Shown here one piece after another: positions 44,301 to 59,300 of a stretch of 64,000 nucleotides of DNA. The notes beneath the pieces are model-generated. The model was not told the origin of the DNA, did not search any database, and worked only from the letters and a program-made list of their open reading frames with translations. Source of the DNA: Bugula neritina (Eukaryota > Bryozoa > Gymnolaemata > Cheilostomatida > Bugulidae); assembly GCA_964035545.1 (NCBI GenBank), contig OZ037767.1:14162801-14226800 (forward strand), read 5' to 3'. Made by a program: the position numbers and the translations under genes. Numbering within the stretch: the first letter of the stretch is position 1; each line of letters begins with the position of its first letter.

Positions 44301-47300
44301 AAATACAGTTCATACTTTTTGACATTCCTCATTAGTAAGGGTTATAAGCAGCACTGGAGCAATTATAACGAGATTTCCCCCATGACATCACCGCTGACCG
44401 ATTGAGGAGTCAGTGTCCACTAGGTCAGCATTCTATGGCTGCTCTACTGATGAATAAATAAAGCAATAACTTGTTAATAAACTTACCAGTTATTTACTTG
44501 TAATATTTTTAATCCAGTTAATTCGGACAAGGTTTTCTTCTGGTCCTCAGATGGATAGGGATGCTGTAACAAAATAAAATACAATTACTGTAGGATTATG
44601 GAGTTATCTCCCAATTTTCAACATGATCGCAGAACTTAATTAAATATTTCTTTATTAGCTAGCTGCTAAATATCATGTATAACAGTTGGGCTCATGATAC
44701 TCTCTAAAATATCTTTTAATTAGCTACAACTATTGAATAACAGTGACAGTTGGTAAAATGTTAAGACACATTTGTTGTATATTGCAGCTGTCATAAAATA
44801 TCAGTTGGTACAAATGTCTGCCAAATAATTATACTCAAATTATCTTTTCATGGGCAAGGCTCTAACGATTTCTTTGAATCAAAAGGAAAGATAAATGTTA
44901 GCATTATAAATAAACCAGCCAAGATGAGTCTAGTAGCATTGGCACTGAGAATTCTGACATTGTTATGTAAACAGGATTGCTACTGTAGCTTCACGCACTG
45001 TATCTAGCTGCTGCGCTACATCTACACATTGTTTACTGCTCATAGGCATGAGCTAGAGGGATATGTGAATATTAGGTTGATGTTATCGTGTGATTTTGAC
45101 ATATGCATGTCTAAACTGGAATCGTATCACAATATGGCAACCTTTATTTACATAATAAAATTCTATGTTTATAAATACATGTGTGTGTGGCTGAGGGCTT
45201 GTATTACTACCATACATACGTTTAAATGCTGAAACAACCAAGCTCTCATCGCTGTTGTGGCATGTTTTGGAAATATTCCTCTCTTCTTTTGTCTAGGTTT
45301 GCCGTTTAATCTATCTTCACCGTCTTCGTCATTAGTGCCTTCTCCCGAACCCATACTATGGTCTATGCCATCACCTGTAAGCACACTGATCTATTAACCA
45401 TGTTATCAGACTATTGCAACACAATGAGCTCTCATCATTTTAAGCTAACAATCAATGATTTCTACTGAAATATCTCTCTATTAAAATATTAGAAATGGTA
45501 AATGTAATCTTAGTGCAATTTAAAATAACTTTTTTAAATGTAATTTTTACTTTTTATATTTTTAGAAAAGTGTTTCATGATTTACATCATCAATACAGAG
45601 TTCGGTTTTTTCACTAAATTTAACTTTTTAAGTGACTATAAAAAAGCAAATGGCGTCTCCCAAACATCAAAGAGAGTGTGGAAAGATTGCTCTGCAGAAA
45701 TTGTTGACTGATTGAAAGATGTCTATATTTGAAATAACAATCATGAACTGAAAATTCTGCTGGTAAATTAGCATATTCTAGAGAATTTTTAATTAGTTTG
45801 TGGTTTTGAACCATTTATATGTTATCCTGGTTTTATACATTAACTTCATTTGCCATACCACAAACAACACTAATTTTCATTTGATTTCTGCTATTTTTTA
45901 TATTTCAGCATCTAATTTTAGTTGAAATATATTTCTTTCAATGTCCAAAAATAAACCCAAGGTGTTGAATTATGACAGTTCTGCTGAAATAAAGTTGCCG
46001 AATTAATTCAATTTTTTAGGGATAGACAAAGCTATGAAAAATTTTAGAATTCGAAATTAATTATAATAATATGTCAATGCATAGAACAAAAATTCATAAG
46101 TTATAGAAATGCTACCTGAAAGAGAGAGGATGAATGTCATATATTACATCATACGCAGGATTTTTATTTCTACATTAATAATCATCAGCCAGCGGTACAC
46201 AAAGATAACATGAGCTTACCAGTAAGACATTTAAATTGATTTATAAGCTACGATAATATTGGAAAAAAACTAAATATTGGACATTATTAGGGTAATTATT
46301 GCCTGGAAATGTTTATAATAATAATAAATTACTATGCCTAGGCATAAAGCGTATATAGGTTCACAGAAATTAAATTGCATAGCTAGTAAAAACAGCACTA
46401 TATTACTTTAAACCAGAAGCTAAGGCAGGCCAACTTGCAGATATAAAAAAGCAATGATTAATTTCGGTTTCAAAAACTAGTTTAAAAAAATAATCAGTCA
46501 ATGTTGATAATGCAATAGAAAATCGTATTGTTGAATGTTGTATTTTAGTGAGAAAGATATTTGCCTATGAAGAAGGTTTTATACATCAGGCTCAAGTTAT
46601 ATTCATATAAACAAAGTTGTATACACTTTACTAAAAAAACTCACACAAGATTATAGTCACCATCCACGTGAGAAAACCCCTGATGGAATGGGCTTTTTTA
46701 TTAAATCAGGCAAGGAGTTGTTCACATGAGACACAGGAGCAATTATGACTGGGTGATCTTCCTAACATCACTAATGGCCTTTGTTTACACTTTAACATCA
46801 GAGAATTTACTGCTGCAGTTCTAACAATTGCCATAAGTGAAACTTCACATGCTTGAAAGCTGAGAAACTGGAGAAGAAGTTATATGGAATTTCCAGTCCC
46901 CTTTAATTTGCAATTTTTGTATGAAGTATGTATATCAGATGTTACTGTTATGATTAGCAAAACACAGAGTGTAATCTGAGAGTAGAGCAAGCTAGTGCAA
47001 GGCAATATAGATACAGTATATCCTACACCATAAACTACAAATTAGATTATCTATGAACTTTGAGCTTGTAGCTGTGGGTAGAATTGGAGCTTGCAACTGT
47101 AAAATATTTGCCTCCACTATAGGGTTCGAACCCTAGACTTCCCTCTGGCTTGCAAGCAGGCGCTGCTAACATTACACCACAGGGGCCACAGGGCTGATTC
47201 AACACTACAGTAAATTTTGCTCTAAGCAGATCTAAATTCTCTACCATTAAGATTCTGGTGCAACTCAAAATATACAAATTCTAAACCTGAGCCAACATTA

Positions 47301-50300
47301 TTGGCACTTGTCAGGTCACTAAGTTTTAAATTACATAACAGGTTTCTAAAGTTCTAGGCTTTTGCATTCAAACAAGTCAGTTGTCGTTTGTTAAATGAGT
47401 AAAAACTACAAAACTACGATAAAAGCTATTTTAACTTAAAGTAATAAGTTTAACCTTAATTGAAATAGCCACGCACTCCAGACTGAATCTGAAGATATAA
47501 ATTATGTTTTGACATCTGTCAGATTTGACTGCAGAAGTCTGACAACCTGCTGTAAAAATAAGTGATGTTTCTGAGATGGCACAATCCAAACATATTTCAA
47601 CTTGGCTACAGATGTAACTTAAAAAACTTACAACAAAAAAAGAGATTAATTTTTCAATAAATTTATATACTTGTTTATTACGACTCAAATAAAAAAAGTC
47701 TAATCTGTTAGTTACTAACTTAAAAGATCTGTACTAATCATGGTGATGAGGATTTCTCACATTAACTGCAAAAGCATACAGATACAAGACTGAATATAGA
47801 ATACCCTGGGTACATAGACAAACTAGTTGCATGCTCTTGAAAATACATTAAAACAAACCACTAAGAGTTCAATAATATTTTTTCATTACAAAATCTATGA
47901 ACTCAATTCTACAGTAATGATTTTACTGGTTCAGGGTTGATGTATTTTCAGTTGGCAATATCTTAAAAACAATTGGCTTGTGACAAAAAAGACAGAGCTA
48001 AAGAATGCAATATCTATTGAATCCCTCTATGTCATGACTTATTGCATCTGGCCTCCATCTGCAAATTTCATTTATTATTCAGTCAATGTGCAGAATTGCT
48101 TCATTCTGATGTGTCATTAATCAATCTGACGCTGGAAGAGGCTGTCTTCGCCAACCTACTAAGGTCCATAACTCGAGCCCCCTAGTTTTAAAAGCCATTT
48201 TTTGCCAAATACTTTTTTCCAAGCAGTCTGTAGATTTGGCACACGGGATAGTTAAAAGTATCAGACAGATTTTTCTTATGAACTTGAAAAAAAATCAATT
48301 CAAAGATTTCCACTTAAGATCTGATGTTTACCCAGCAGGATTGGGGTTAGCTAATGCTATGGATTAGATCAACTGATAAGAAAAACTCAAAGTTTATTCT
48401 TTGCTTTTAAATCTAAAAGCAATCTTGCTGGAAACTTGAACTTCAATGCACAGCAAGATCAACAAAGTACTTCTCATGGAATTGCAATGGATGTGGCATG
48501 TGTTTAAATATAATCACGAGGTATCATTATAATGATCAAATTTGGGCGTTTAGTAACAGAAGCCCTAGCCGCCTAAGGCTACCTCACCAAATGTTTATTT
48601 AAACGAAAATACTTTTTATTTTTCAGTCTTTTACTAGTTCTCATGTAATTTATAACTCTTAGAAGTTCCACAAATCAGAAAAATCCAAAAAGAATTGCTG
48701 AACACAACTTTCAGGGTTTTTGTTTTAGCCTATCATCACTTCAGTTACAGTAAATAGAGCTGCCAAGGATTTGTCAACTTGATTTAAGACTGATGACAGG
48801 TGAACAAAAGCTTTCCTAGATCACATCATCAGCACTTAATAGAAGCCACCAGTCATTCCTTGAACAACTGTACAGAGTAACACTGACACAGACTAAAAGA
48901 AATATTGCAAAACTTAAATGACCAAACTTTAGAAGTGGAAATACATAAAACTGGTTGCTATGGTAACGCTAAGCGCCTGTAGTGTACCCAGCCATGAAAT
49001 AACTCAGTTGGCAATCATTTGATTCTTGCGTTTAAAAAGCATCACTGAAAGTTGGATTGGAAGGTAAAGACATGAAGTTCCAGCTTCTATACCATGTGAG
49101 AATATGAATCCTAGATATAATCATGAGATTGTGTTGGGTTGTGAAATGAAGGTTTAGTAAAGGCTTTTCACATATTTTACAGTATTATAATTGATTTGCT
49201 ACTAAAACATTAAGAAAATAACTACTGATGTTGCAATCATGGGTTTCTATGGCAACCGAATTTTTAGTTACAGGCTTCATACTTAATTCCCACACAGTTA
49301 TTAACTTTGTATATGCTAATATCCCCTGACATGGTTCAATGAAATAGCTTTGCGGTAGATAAAGCTATTCATCATCTCCTTTCCTATAATATTACCCAGC
49401 ACCAATCTTTGCCAGGTGTTTAGCCTTGTCTTTTTTTAGTTAGCTTTCGATAGCTACAATCACCCCTTCAAACCTCAACCCTTCAGATATGATACTTGCT
49501 AAAAATTTGTGGAAATCAACATGGCCGACGAAATTGCTAGATATAATGTAATTTGTCAACTAATCATAAACTGAATTTGAACTTCTATAATAAATTGTGT
49601 CTGAATATCCAAGTTATTAATTTCAGTTTCGATGAATTGCTTTTGAGACTAATCAGAAGGATGTTGTGTTTATGACAGCTCGACAATCAAGATAATAGCT
49701 TAGATTGTTGAAGCGCGACCTGGCCGTATCTTCAGTAAAGCTAATAGTGAATAAAGCATAGAGAAGTCAAGCTAATAGTGAAATGAATCTGGTGGTAAAT
49801 CAGAACTAGTAGTGAAATAGAACTGCTAGTAAAGTAGAGCTGATAGTGAAATGGAACTAAGACTAAAATAGAATTAATTGTGAATTAGAACTATAAGAGT
49901 AAAGCAAAATTAGGAGTGAAGGAAGACTAGCAATGAAGTAAGACTAGTAGTAAAGTAAGACTGCCATTGAAACAGACCAAGTAGTTGAGTAAAACTAGTG
50001 GAACTGATAATGGAGAGAATCCTTTTGGAATGGCGTCACACACAAACTCTCTGAGCGACAAAATCCCCACAGCCTCTCCAGAACTTTCTCTTAGCTAACT
50101 GAGTGACAAGTGCATCTAACAGTAGCCTCATAGTCTGTGTTGTCATGTTTCAAAAGGAAGGGCGTATCAACTTGAGACCCACATTAGCTGTGCATTGAGA
50201 TTAGGGAGGCAAGTGTGCCAGGATGTTGTTAAGTTGTCGAAACTGTCACATTAAATGAAAACTGCAAATGATACAGGAAAGACAGAAAGACAAACAATTT

Positions 50301-53300
50301 GGCTTTAAAGACATGTGTTAATATATTGTTATAGTTATAAATTATGATGCTGTCATTTATGAGTGACAAGCTGAATGAAGCTAGCTCCCTGATCACAGAT
50401 TGAACTGCCCTTGTGAAGGCGGACTAGGAATTGTGAATGAATTTTTCTCCCCTGATTGGCAGATACAGTTTACAGAATAAATCATGAAACAATACAAAAA
50501 TCAACTTTTCAAACTCTCTGCAGACTATACCAATAGCAAAATATATTGATAGAATTTTTAGATTTATATTCTTTCTTGATTATTATTTTAAATAGTAAAA
50601 AAATTTAAAAACTTAATAACACTGAAATGAAACAAGTTTTCTCATCTGCTGTAAAAAGCAGCATATAGCTTGTATAATAACTTTTTATTGAAAGCTGAAG
50701 TTTTTGAGCTGGACTTACAACTGCTTGCAAAATATATTAGATATTCAATGAATCCAATCGTATCATTTTTGAACTTTGCCTATGAGCTAAGTATTTAGTT
50801 AAATCACAAATGTTACAGTACAAAAATCTTTCTAATTTAAATATTTATGGTCATGAAAAATATATAATCACACTTTTCATGGCAAAAAATGCTATAATTT
50901 AGTAAAGCCCTTAGTGTCAGGGATCAGCTTGCACAGCTGTTTCAGGGTTGCGTAATATTTGCATGCATGCAGAGAGCAATTTTTCTGAGATGAGTAAAAT
51001 AGTGCATTAATTAATAACAATCATAATAATTCAAATATGTACTGATATTATTATTTTTGATTGCAAATTAATTAATTTATTCATGATTAATGTATTTCGC
51101 TGCAAGCAAATTTTTATTCCTCAAATTCCAAACATAAAAGAGCATATTTTAAGTTAGTTATGGAGCATAATAGCATTTTACTGTCTAATAAAGCAGTTAC
51201 CTAATATGGTGACTGCCATAAAGCTTTTTATAAGGTTAGTAATTATAAATAGATATATTCGTAAAATAGGAATGTCCCAAATGGTTTATCTCAGTACATC
51301 TCGAAAGTCTTAACCCTTTCATCTCCTTTGAACAATATCCTCATATAGTGAGGCATAAAATGATGAATTTAGATAACAACTGTTGGAATCTTGAACACTA
51401 GTACTGCACTATCTAAGAGATGAGAGATAGTCTAGTTTTACAATGACATACCCTGCTCACTTCCATCCTCTTCTAAACTATCCGGTGGATGCAGCGACAC
51501 GCTGCTTTGTCTGCTGACGTCGTGCATACCCTGATGTGGCTGCTGGCGTGATGTCATATCCTCTCCTCGACTTGAAGCCATCATTTGATTGGAGTGTGAT
51601 ACGGACATCATGGTGGATGGCGAAGATGTTACGTGACTTTGCGCTGGTAGATATTGAGACATGCCGCCATGTAAAGATGGAGGCCGAACCTAAAAGAAAA
51701 TTGTTAAAATGAGGTTTTCAAAGTTTTTTTTTTAAAATAAGGAGTTTGTAAATTATGAAGAAAATGTCGGCTGGTTTGTGACGTCAGATGAATAAGAATA
51801 TGGGTGGCCAAGTAAAAAAATTGTGATCAAATTAACTTTGACCAACCTCATTAACCTACAGGTATTCTATCTCCTACCTCCCTCCCTCCCCCAGCATCAA
51901 CAGAGAAAGAATTCCTTGCAAGAGATGAACAATTGATGGACTCCCCTTTCATCTTCAATTTACCGTAAAACTTTCATTTTCTTAGATTAAAAAAGAACAT
52001 TTAAGCTCTTTTGGATGTTTTCAACTTTACTATAAACAAAATCTAAAAACTGTCAAACATTTCTTTTGGATAGTAAAGAAATAGCGTCTCATTTAAAAGC
52101 TGTTCGAATTGGCAGATAAATACTGTGAACATCGATTGCAAATTTTGTAAAAACAATATCAGACCCGAACATATATAAAAAGGAATCCCAAAAGCTTATC
52201 TGCTCGATTAAGCCTTAATACAAAAGATTTGAGACAGCTAGAGCATCTATTTACTCACAACGTGTCCTGTTAATTGCTTTTTAACAGCATGACTAATTCA
52301 ACAGTCAATTACAATTGTGTAAGCAAATTGTGGGAAAATCAAAGAATACTTTTAAAACCCTCAGAATGATTCTATTGAAGGACTAATTATGTCACCAGAC
52401 AATGATAGATGGTAGATAATCTATGCAGTTTCTGCATGTCTCTAGATATTACGTAACTTTGCAAAAAGCTATGGGAACTTTGTTCAAATGTGCAACAATA
52501 GTGTACATCATTAGTACGAGTATATACATAACTACCTACACTACTGCAGTATCTGTCTTATAAACACAATTTTAGCCTTAAAAAGATTCACCTGAGAAAA
52601 AAATATAAAATTAGTATTTTTTGTACATTCGGCGAGATTAGCTGGTAACTTCCTGGATCACAATAAGAAAATATATTAATTCTTTGTTTTGATAGAAGCT
52701 GAGCAAGTATAGAGTAGTGATTTCATCACTAGTATTAAAGTTATACTCAAAACAATGTGCCAGCTTAAAGCCAAACTTGGTCAAGTGTCAACGTGTGAAT
52801 ATATTATTCATTATAATATAAGATCAAGTTGAACAAGTTGCTAATGAAGGTTTATTGCTTTGCAATAGCAATTGTAAACAAAATTTGAAATTAAAATTAA
52901 TAAAATTTAACTTCAGCTTTAAGAAAACAAAACTTGCTTAAATAGTCAGTATAAAATTAATTGAGTTTTAGCAATTTAATGTAAGGTTTGTGTTTATTGC
53001 TTATATGGCCCCATTATTGAAATAATGAGAAAAAGTGCAGTATGTTTAATTTTTATCTTATAGAAAACATGACATCAACTAAAATTGTAAAGCCACTGCT
53101 GTAGGTTACAAAATCAATTATTGTAAGTTCAAAAGGTCATTTAGAATTAGCGTTATAAGTTCAAAAGTCATTCTATTGTAACCATGTTTTGTGTCATTAA
53201 AAAGTAGCTGGCATAAAACAGCTGATAAAACTTACTAAGCAAAATATTATGATAATATTTTTAAGGGAATGTAAACAATACTAATATTTCTTTAGAAACT

Positions 53301-56300
53301 GAAAAGATCGTATCATGGTGTCTTGATGAATTCTAATTTTAACTTTCATTTCCTATACAGCTATTTGATTTATCATTTATATGATTTATTATGGATATGT
53401 CAGCTAAGATTATGACTAGTAGATATATTACAACCATTACTTAAGGTAAATAGCATCTCAAAATGAAAACAATTAAAATAAATGCTGCAAATATTTTCCG
53501 TAGCCATTTAAAGTTTTGTGCATTGCTTAATCACCTATCCTTAAATCACCAAAAAAAGTAATCACCCAAATAGAACGTAACAAAAAAGTTTCAAAGTGCA
53601 ATCTAAAGCATATCCAAACTGCAATCTGAAACATATTAATCTATCAAAAGTGTAATCTAAACCATATTAATGTGTATCGTATGGTATAAGGCACTATATT
53701 TTTTGCCCATTAATTTTAAGGCATAGACATTGAGGCCTTCACGTGTCAGAAGTGGATGGGTATATAACACTTTCACATAAATGTGTAAATACTTAATAAT
53801 ATAGGCAACTTTAAAGACAATCATATATACATGTGTATTACTTAAATATTTCTGCTATTGAAATACAGGCTTCAAGTTCTAATCTATTCAGTAAGTTGAA
53901 AGCAGAAATTTTAGCAAAATAATCTCATCATCGAAGAAAAGATGTCCCCAAAGATTTACACCTATATTTAAGGTTTCCTTTTTCAGGATCTAAATTATTA
54001 ATTCATCATCCGCGAATTCCAGTTCCCCCAATAGACGTGCTTTATCCAAAATCCTATTTATTTCACAACTGAATTAAAACCTTATTTCAGGCATTCATCC
54101 AAATGGAAAGATTTATGTATATAAAAACTCAACAAAGACAATTTTGTTTAAGTGGCTACTGAAAGCAAATGGCATGAAATTCAGTTTGTGAACATAAATG
54201 ATAGAACAGCTTTTCTACAGCTTATTTGGAGACAAAAAATGTTTAATGGATATTTTTGCCATTTGATGTTGAATTCTTTTTTACTTACAGGGTCTATGTG
54301 TGGACTTCTGGGTTCTAGAACAGAGTCTACTGATGCTGTACTGGGACGCCTCCCATCACCCCCTTCTGACTCTTGCTCATCCACTATTAGATCCATGGGC
54401 ATCTTTCCTTTTAGGCATCCGATATATTTAGTGCAGAAGTTATTACATAGTTCGTGAACCTAAAATATATTCATAAACTTGAAATACAGATATATGCAGA
54501 CAACTTAGCTCCCAACAGCCACAAACTGATGTAAAAATCTCTAACGGTAGAAAATAATTGATTAATATTTAGATTAGACATGCAAATGAAAGTTTTGCAC
54601 CACCCTAACCCATAAATGCCTAATCGACCCCATAGTTACAGGGACTTAAACAGCTTGCAATGCATTCATAGAATTCATAATAATTTCAAACATATGTTTT
54701 AATCACAATACTAGTTTGATTGTCTGTGATATTGCTATGATGAAGTTGAGCATGGGCTAGCAGTAAATGTTTGTAAAACAAACAGATTTAAAGCCCAAAT
54801 AATTAATGTAAAAGAAGAGCATATTTTAGTTTAACATGCCGAGTAATATGCAATGCTTATTGAATGTAATTATCCCGTAGGTTTTATTTACTCTCTTGGA
54901 GCGCCTTGATCTCTTCTAATTAGATATCTTGTAATTAATGAGCAGAGCATTCAGACATCATTGGTCTAATTATGTGTTCCTGAGTGTCAATACATGTAAT
55001 AACTGTCATGTCTGATATTTTATGAAAGATTAGTAGAGTGTATACAAGCCCTATCTGTCTGTCTGGCCTTTGTTTATAACCAGAGTGAGTATGACAGGAT
55101 AATTATAACTCCCACAAATCATATCATAAATTACACAAGTTATTACACATACACAAATCATATGGGAAATTGATACACACTTGTAGCCATGAGCAATTAG
55201 TTAATAACCGAAGGCAGATAACATATTCATAATGTGTAAATAAAATAAATTGAATTAAAATGTTTAAGTTAAATGCGGTAGATAGTAATTTCTGGCAAGA
55301 TAGATAAGGAGTCTATATAATAATGTTTGATAGTTAGCGAACATTTAGCATCTGACATGATTCTGCATCTATATGTGCATTTTTAATAGCCTGAATTCTT
55401 TAATTTTCTCAGTAAATTTAGCCTTGGGAGTAGGGTTGGAAAAATATAAAGTTTGTTTTCTTAGTTTGCTTTTTTAGGACTTACAGATATGCAGGATTTT
55501 TTAATTTCTTCTTTGCTGTGCTCACCTCAATTCAAATCGTACAAATTTTACAAGGCAAAAACAAACAAGGGATGTTGGTCATGTGTTGACAGGCTTGCAA
55601 GGTGTCAAAGTGTCAGCTTTTAAAGAAATATTTCACTGACTTACAGAAAAACTTTTATTTTAAGAACTAAATAGTGCATAAATGTTCAATAATTATTAAT
55701 TTCATTCAACCTGACAAATCATGCTTTGATTTTTATTTAAGTGTTATTAAAATATTCATTCCCATGAAGAACTTTAATTAAATACTCATTAATTGCATTT
55801 GAATAAAGTTGTATGGAGATTTGGCAAAGAGAGATGTAATGTGATGCAGTAGAGATGAGAATACGTGTTGTATATATTTAAATGAATATAGATAATATAT
55901 TCACCTCATACCTACACTGAACATGTCAATGAATTTTAAAGACATCTTGATGAATGATGGTTTGCAAATCTATAAAAAGAAAGCTAGCCCAAAATTACTT
56001 GCTAATTTTAAAAATAAATGTTTACACCATAAAATAAAATTTGGAAAAAAACATTTTTATAGAAAAAAATTCAAAGAGTGTCATTAAATTGAAATGATAG
56101 TAAAGTTGGTAACCCGAATAATAAATATATGCATAGCTTGCATAAACCTTTCAGGGTCAACCCCATTGAGATAATAAATAAGTCATATATGCAGATTATT
56201 GAAGTCTGGGATACAGTAATTAGACCATTCTAGTTACTAAATCATAAAACCTTTTAGGTTTTTTTTACAAGAACTTTAATGCAAAAATTATTCTTTTGAT

Positions 56301-59300
56301 GTGAAAAAGAGGAGCTGGATTAGAGAGCAAAAGGGTCTTACGCAATAACCAATTAGCTTGGAAGGTTTCGAATGATTTGTATATCAAAAGAGTTGAAATA
56401 AAGTGAGTTATGTATTAATGTCTGACTTTTTTTAAAGCTGATAAGTTGAGTTCTGGCATAATCTAGTTGCAAGAAGCTTCGACCGCAGGCATTTAAAATA
56501 GTTATTTGCTGTTATGACTGAATATAGAAAGATTAAAAAGCTTTCCTTAAACTTGGCATTCTGAAAAACTCAATAAAGCTATTATTTACCAGCAATATTA
56601 TATTTTTAAGTATATATTACTAAATACCAACAAAATACGATTTAAAATAAATAAGATTGCAATTTCTTATTTTTTAATTCAATCTGTCAATTTTAAAAAA
56701 CATAAATAATTTTTCTTTGAAATTCTTTTATACTAAAATAGGAAATATTCTAGTTATTATTTCAAAACTTCAATAAAAGCTGAAAAAAAAGATTAGGCTT
56801 GTGATAATGATGATGCAACTATAAGTTTTTTTTATAAATTTTTGGCTGCCAACTGAATTGCAGATGCAACAGCTTCTAAAAATACTTGAAACTATTTTTC
56901 CCTAGTAAATAATGAAGTTGATGTTTAGAACTCAATGCTCTGCAAAAGAATGTACATTTTCAATAGTTTATGTTATTATTGTATTATACCTTTTATTTTT
57001 GAAACTGCAACATGTTACTCTGCTCTAAAATTTCAATTTTGCTAAGTTTATTTATAAGGTTTCTTCATTTTGAACTTTTTGTCTCTAAGTTCGCTTTGTG
57101 CCACATTGTATAAAACTAGGACCAAAGATTGTTCATATCTCAAAGTATTTAATACTTTCTTATATCTATGGATTGTTATGAATAGTCACAATGAATGAAT
57201 GTCATAACATTAAACTAATAGAATGAGAGAAATAGTACATCTTAAATCCTGCTGCTTGTTTCAAAGTATGTGGTTAAAAAGGGAATAAAATATAGCTAGC
57301 TAAAATTTATAGACAAAACTTTAAATATCCATAAAATGGAACTTCTTAATTCCATACTACTGTATAAAACAATAATTAGATTGCAGAAAATGCTAGTATT
57401 GAACTATACAGATGGTGACCTACATAGCACAATGGTTTGGGATCCTAAAATACTACTTTGAATACACCGCATTGTAATATACATAATGAGGTTTATATAC
57501 ACACCCTAACTGTAGCCAATAGGGGAAGAAATTAAAAGAAATTTTTTAAGTTTATGGTTAATAGAGAGAAACATTACTACAATCTTTTAAGCCAAATTTT
57601 GCTTTATGACAAATCAATTTTTAGAAACCTTCTTTTGAGACTTTAAAAATATTAGTACCGGAAAATTGCATAAAACTATCGAATATAAAAAAAATGATTT
57701 AATAAATTGGGTTGGTTTGCAAGACATTTTATATTTATATTTGCTGATTTGAAAATCAGTTACAATGCTGATTGCTATAGTCTAAAATATTTTCTATTAG
57801 CTTGCTGTAAATACAACTAATATATTATAGCTATAAATATTTCAACCGCCAAAGCTATACAACTTTACTGCTTATGCTGTTGTAAATGCATGAACATAAT
57901 ATAACTATTTATTTTTATTTGTACAGTATCTAAACAGTTGTGCAGCATCATAAAATTATTGCGTGGGCATGCAGTGTTTAACTACTCAGCTTGCTTTGTA
58001 TCTAGCCATTTTGCAGTCACTGTTGTTGGTCACAAAAACTGCCACCATGGTTATCATTTTAAATAGCAAAACTAATTGCTATTATTATTATATTAATTTA
58101 ATTTATTATTAAAGATAGTTTTTTGAGTGCCCAGGGTCCTTGGTTAAGCCAATCAGCATAGCTTAGTCAGGCTTTTGCTGATTATTGTACCACACAGAAT
58201 AATACAAACCTAGTAAAATTATATTTAGAATTTAGGCTCTGTGTGCATGGAATATCAACTAACGATGTATTAAACTCAAACTGCACATGGATGGGATTTA
58301 AACTTTACATGCACTTGGAATACCACGACTAGCATTAGAAGCACGAAGCTTCTTGACAGCATTAGTAAAAGTTATGCTATAGGCTGATAACTTGTAACAG
58401 AGAATGGTATTGGCTAGTTAGAACATCATATAAGTTCTAGAAATGCTATCATCAAAATGCAGTTGGCTGCTAACAAACAAGCCTACTGCCTTTTGATTCA
58501 CATATATTTTACATTCTTGGCATGTAACCACGGTAACGGTAGTTTAGCTCTTACCTTTTCTATTTCAAGTAGGTGAAACCGTAGGACTTGTATTGCCTGC
58601 ACCATCTGTAATAAAACGTATTGGCTAACTTATTATATTCTCCACAACAGTCTTTTAATGAATATATTTATCAGTGTAGCATATTAACTAGTATTCGGAG
58701 CATAACGTTGTTAATCGACAACTGAAGTAAAATATTTCACATATTGAAGAGCTTGCCTAAAGTAAGCTTATTGAGTATAACAGAGAAAAGGTTTAGCTGT
58801 ATGGTGGGTAAATTATATTAATGTAAGACAAGCTAGGATAGTGTAGTGTATGGTAGAGCAGAATATAGGGTACTGTAGAGAGGGCAGCCTAGGGGAAGGT
58901 ACTGTAGGACAGGGTAATTCAAGGCTGTGTAGGCAGGACAGAGTGGGGGTAATGTGACATAGGGTAGGGAAAAGTAGAATACTGCAAGAGAAAAGGTAGA
59001 GTAGGAAAATGCAGGGTAATTTAAGGCTACATAAAGCACAATAAAATAGGGTAGGGTACTGTAAGATGGGAAAATTTAGTCTAGAGTAAAAGAAGCAGTT
59101 AGAGAAACATATGTTATACTGCACTGTATATTGTATGATAAGGATGAAAGCAGCAAAATAATCAATTGAAGAAACTGCCCCTTTTTCTAAAGATGAACAA
59201 TAAATAGATAGTTTTTAGTATTGAGCAGGGCATCTTAACCTGGATATGAGTGAATAAAGTGAACTACATTTAGGATGAATATTATATAACAATGATCTCC

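Larger units (their letters stand above)
45375..51451. other. MEIS intron 7 (6.1 kb): SINE insertions and a degenerate minisatellite; no gene
   Basis: Contains a truncated family I SINE (46631-46785), a family II tRNA-like element (47109-47213) and a degenerate repeat at 49740-50000. Homeodomain-type AT motifs cluster at 50990-51095. At 50449 there is TGATTGGCAGAT, one base from the PBX-MEIS composite site TGATTGACAG. Confidence 0.5.

Noticed and set aside
58813-59124. 103-codon minus-strand frame rich in Leu, Pro and Tyr
   Set aside because: Produced by a purine-rich tandem repeat inside a MEIS intron.
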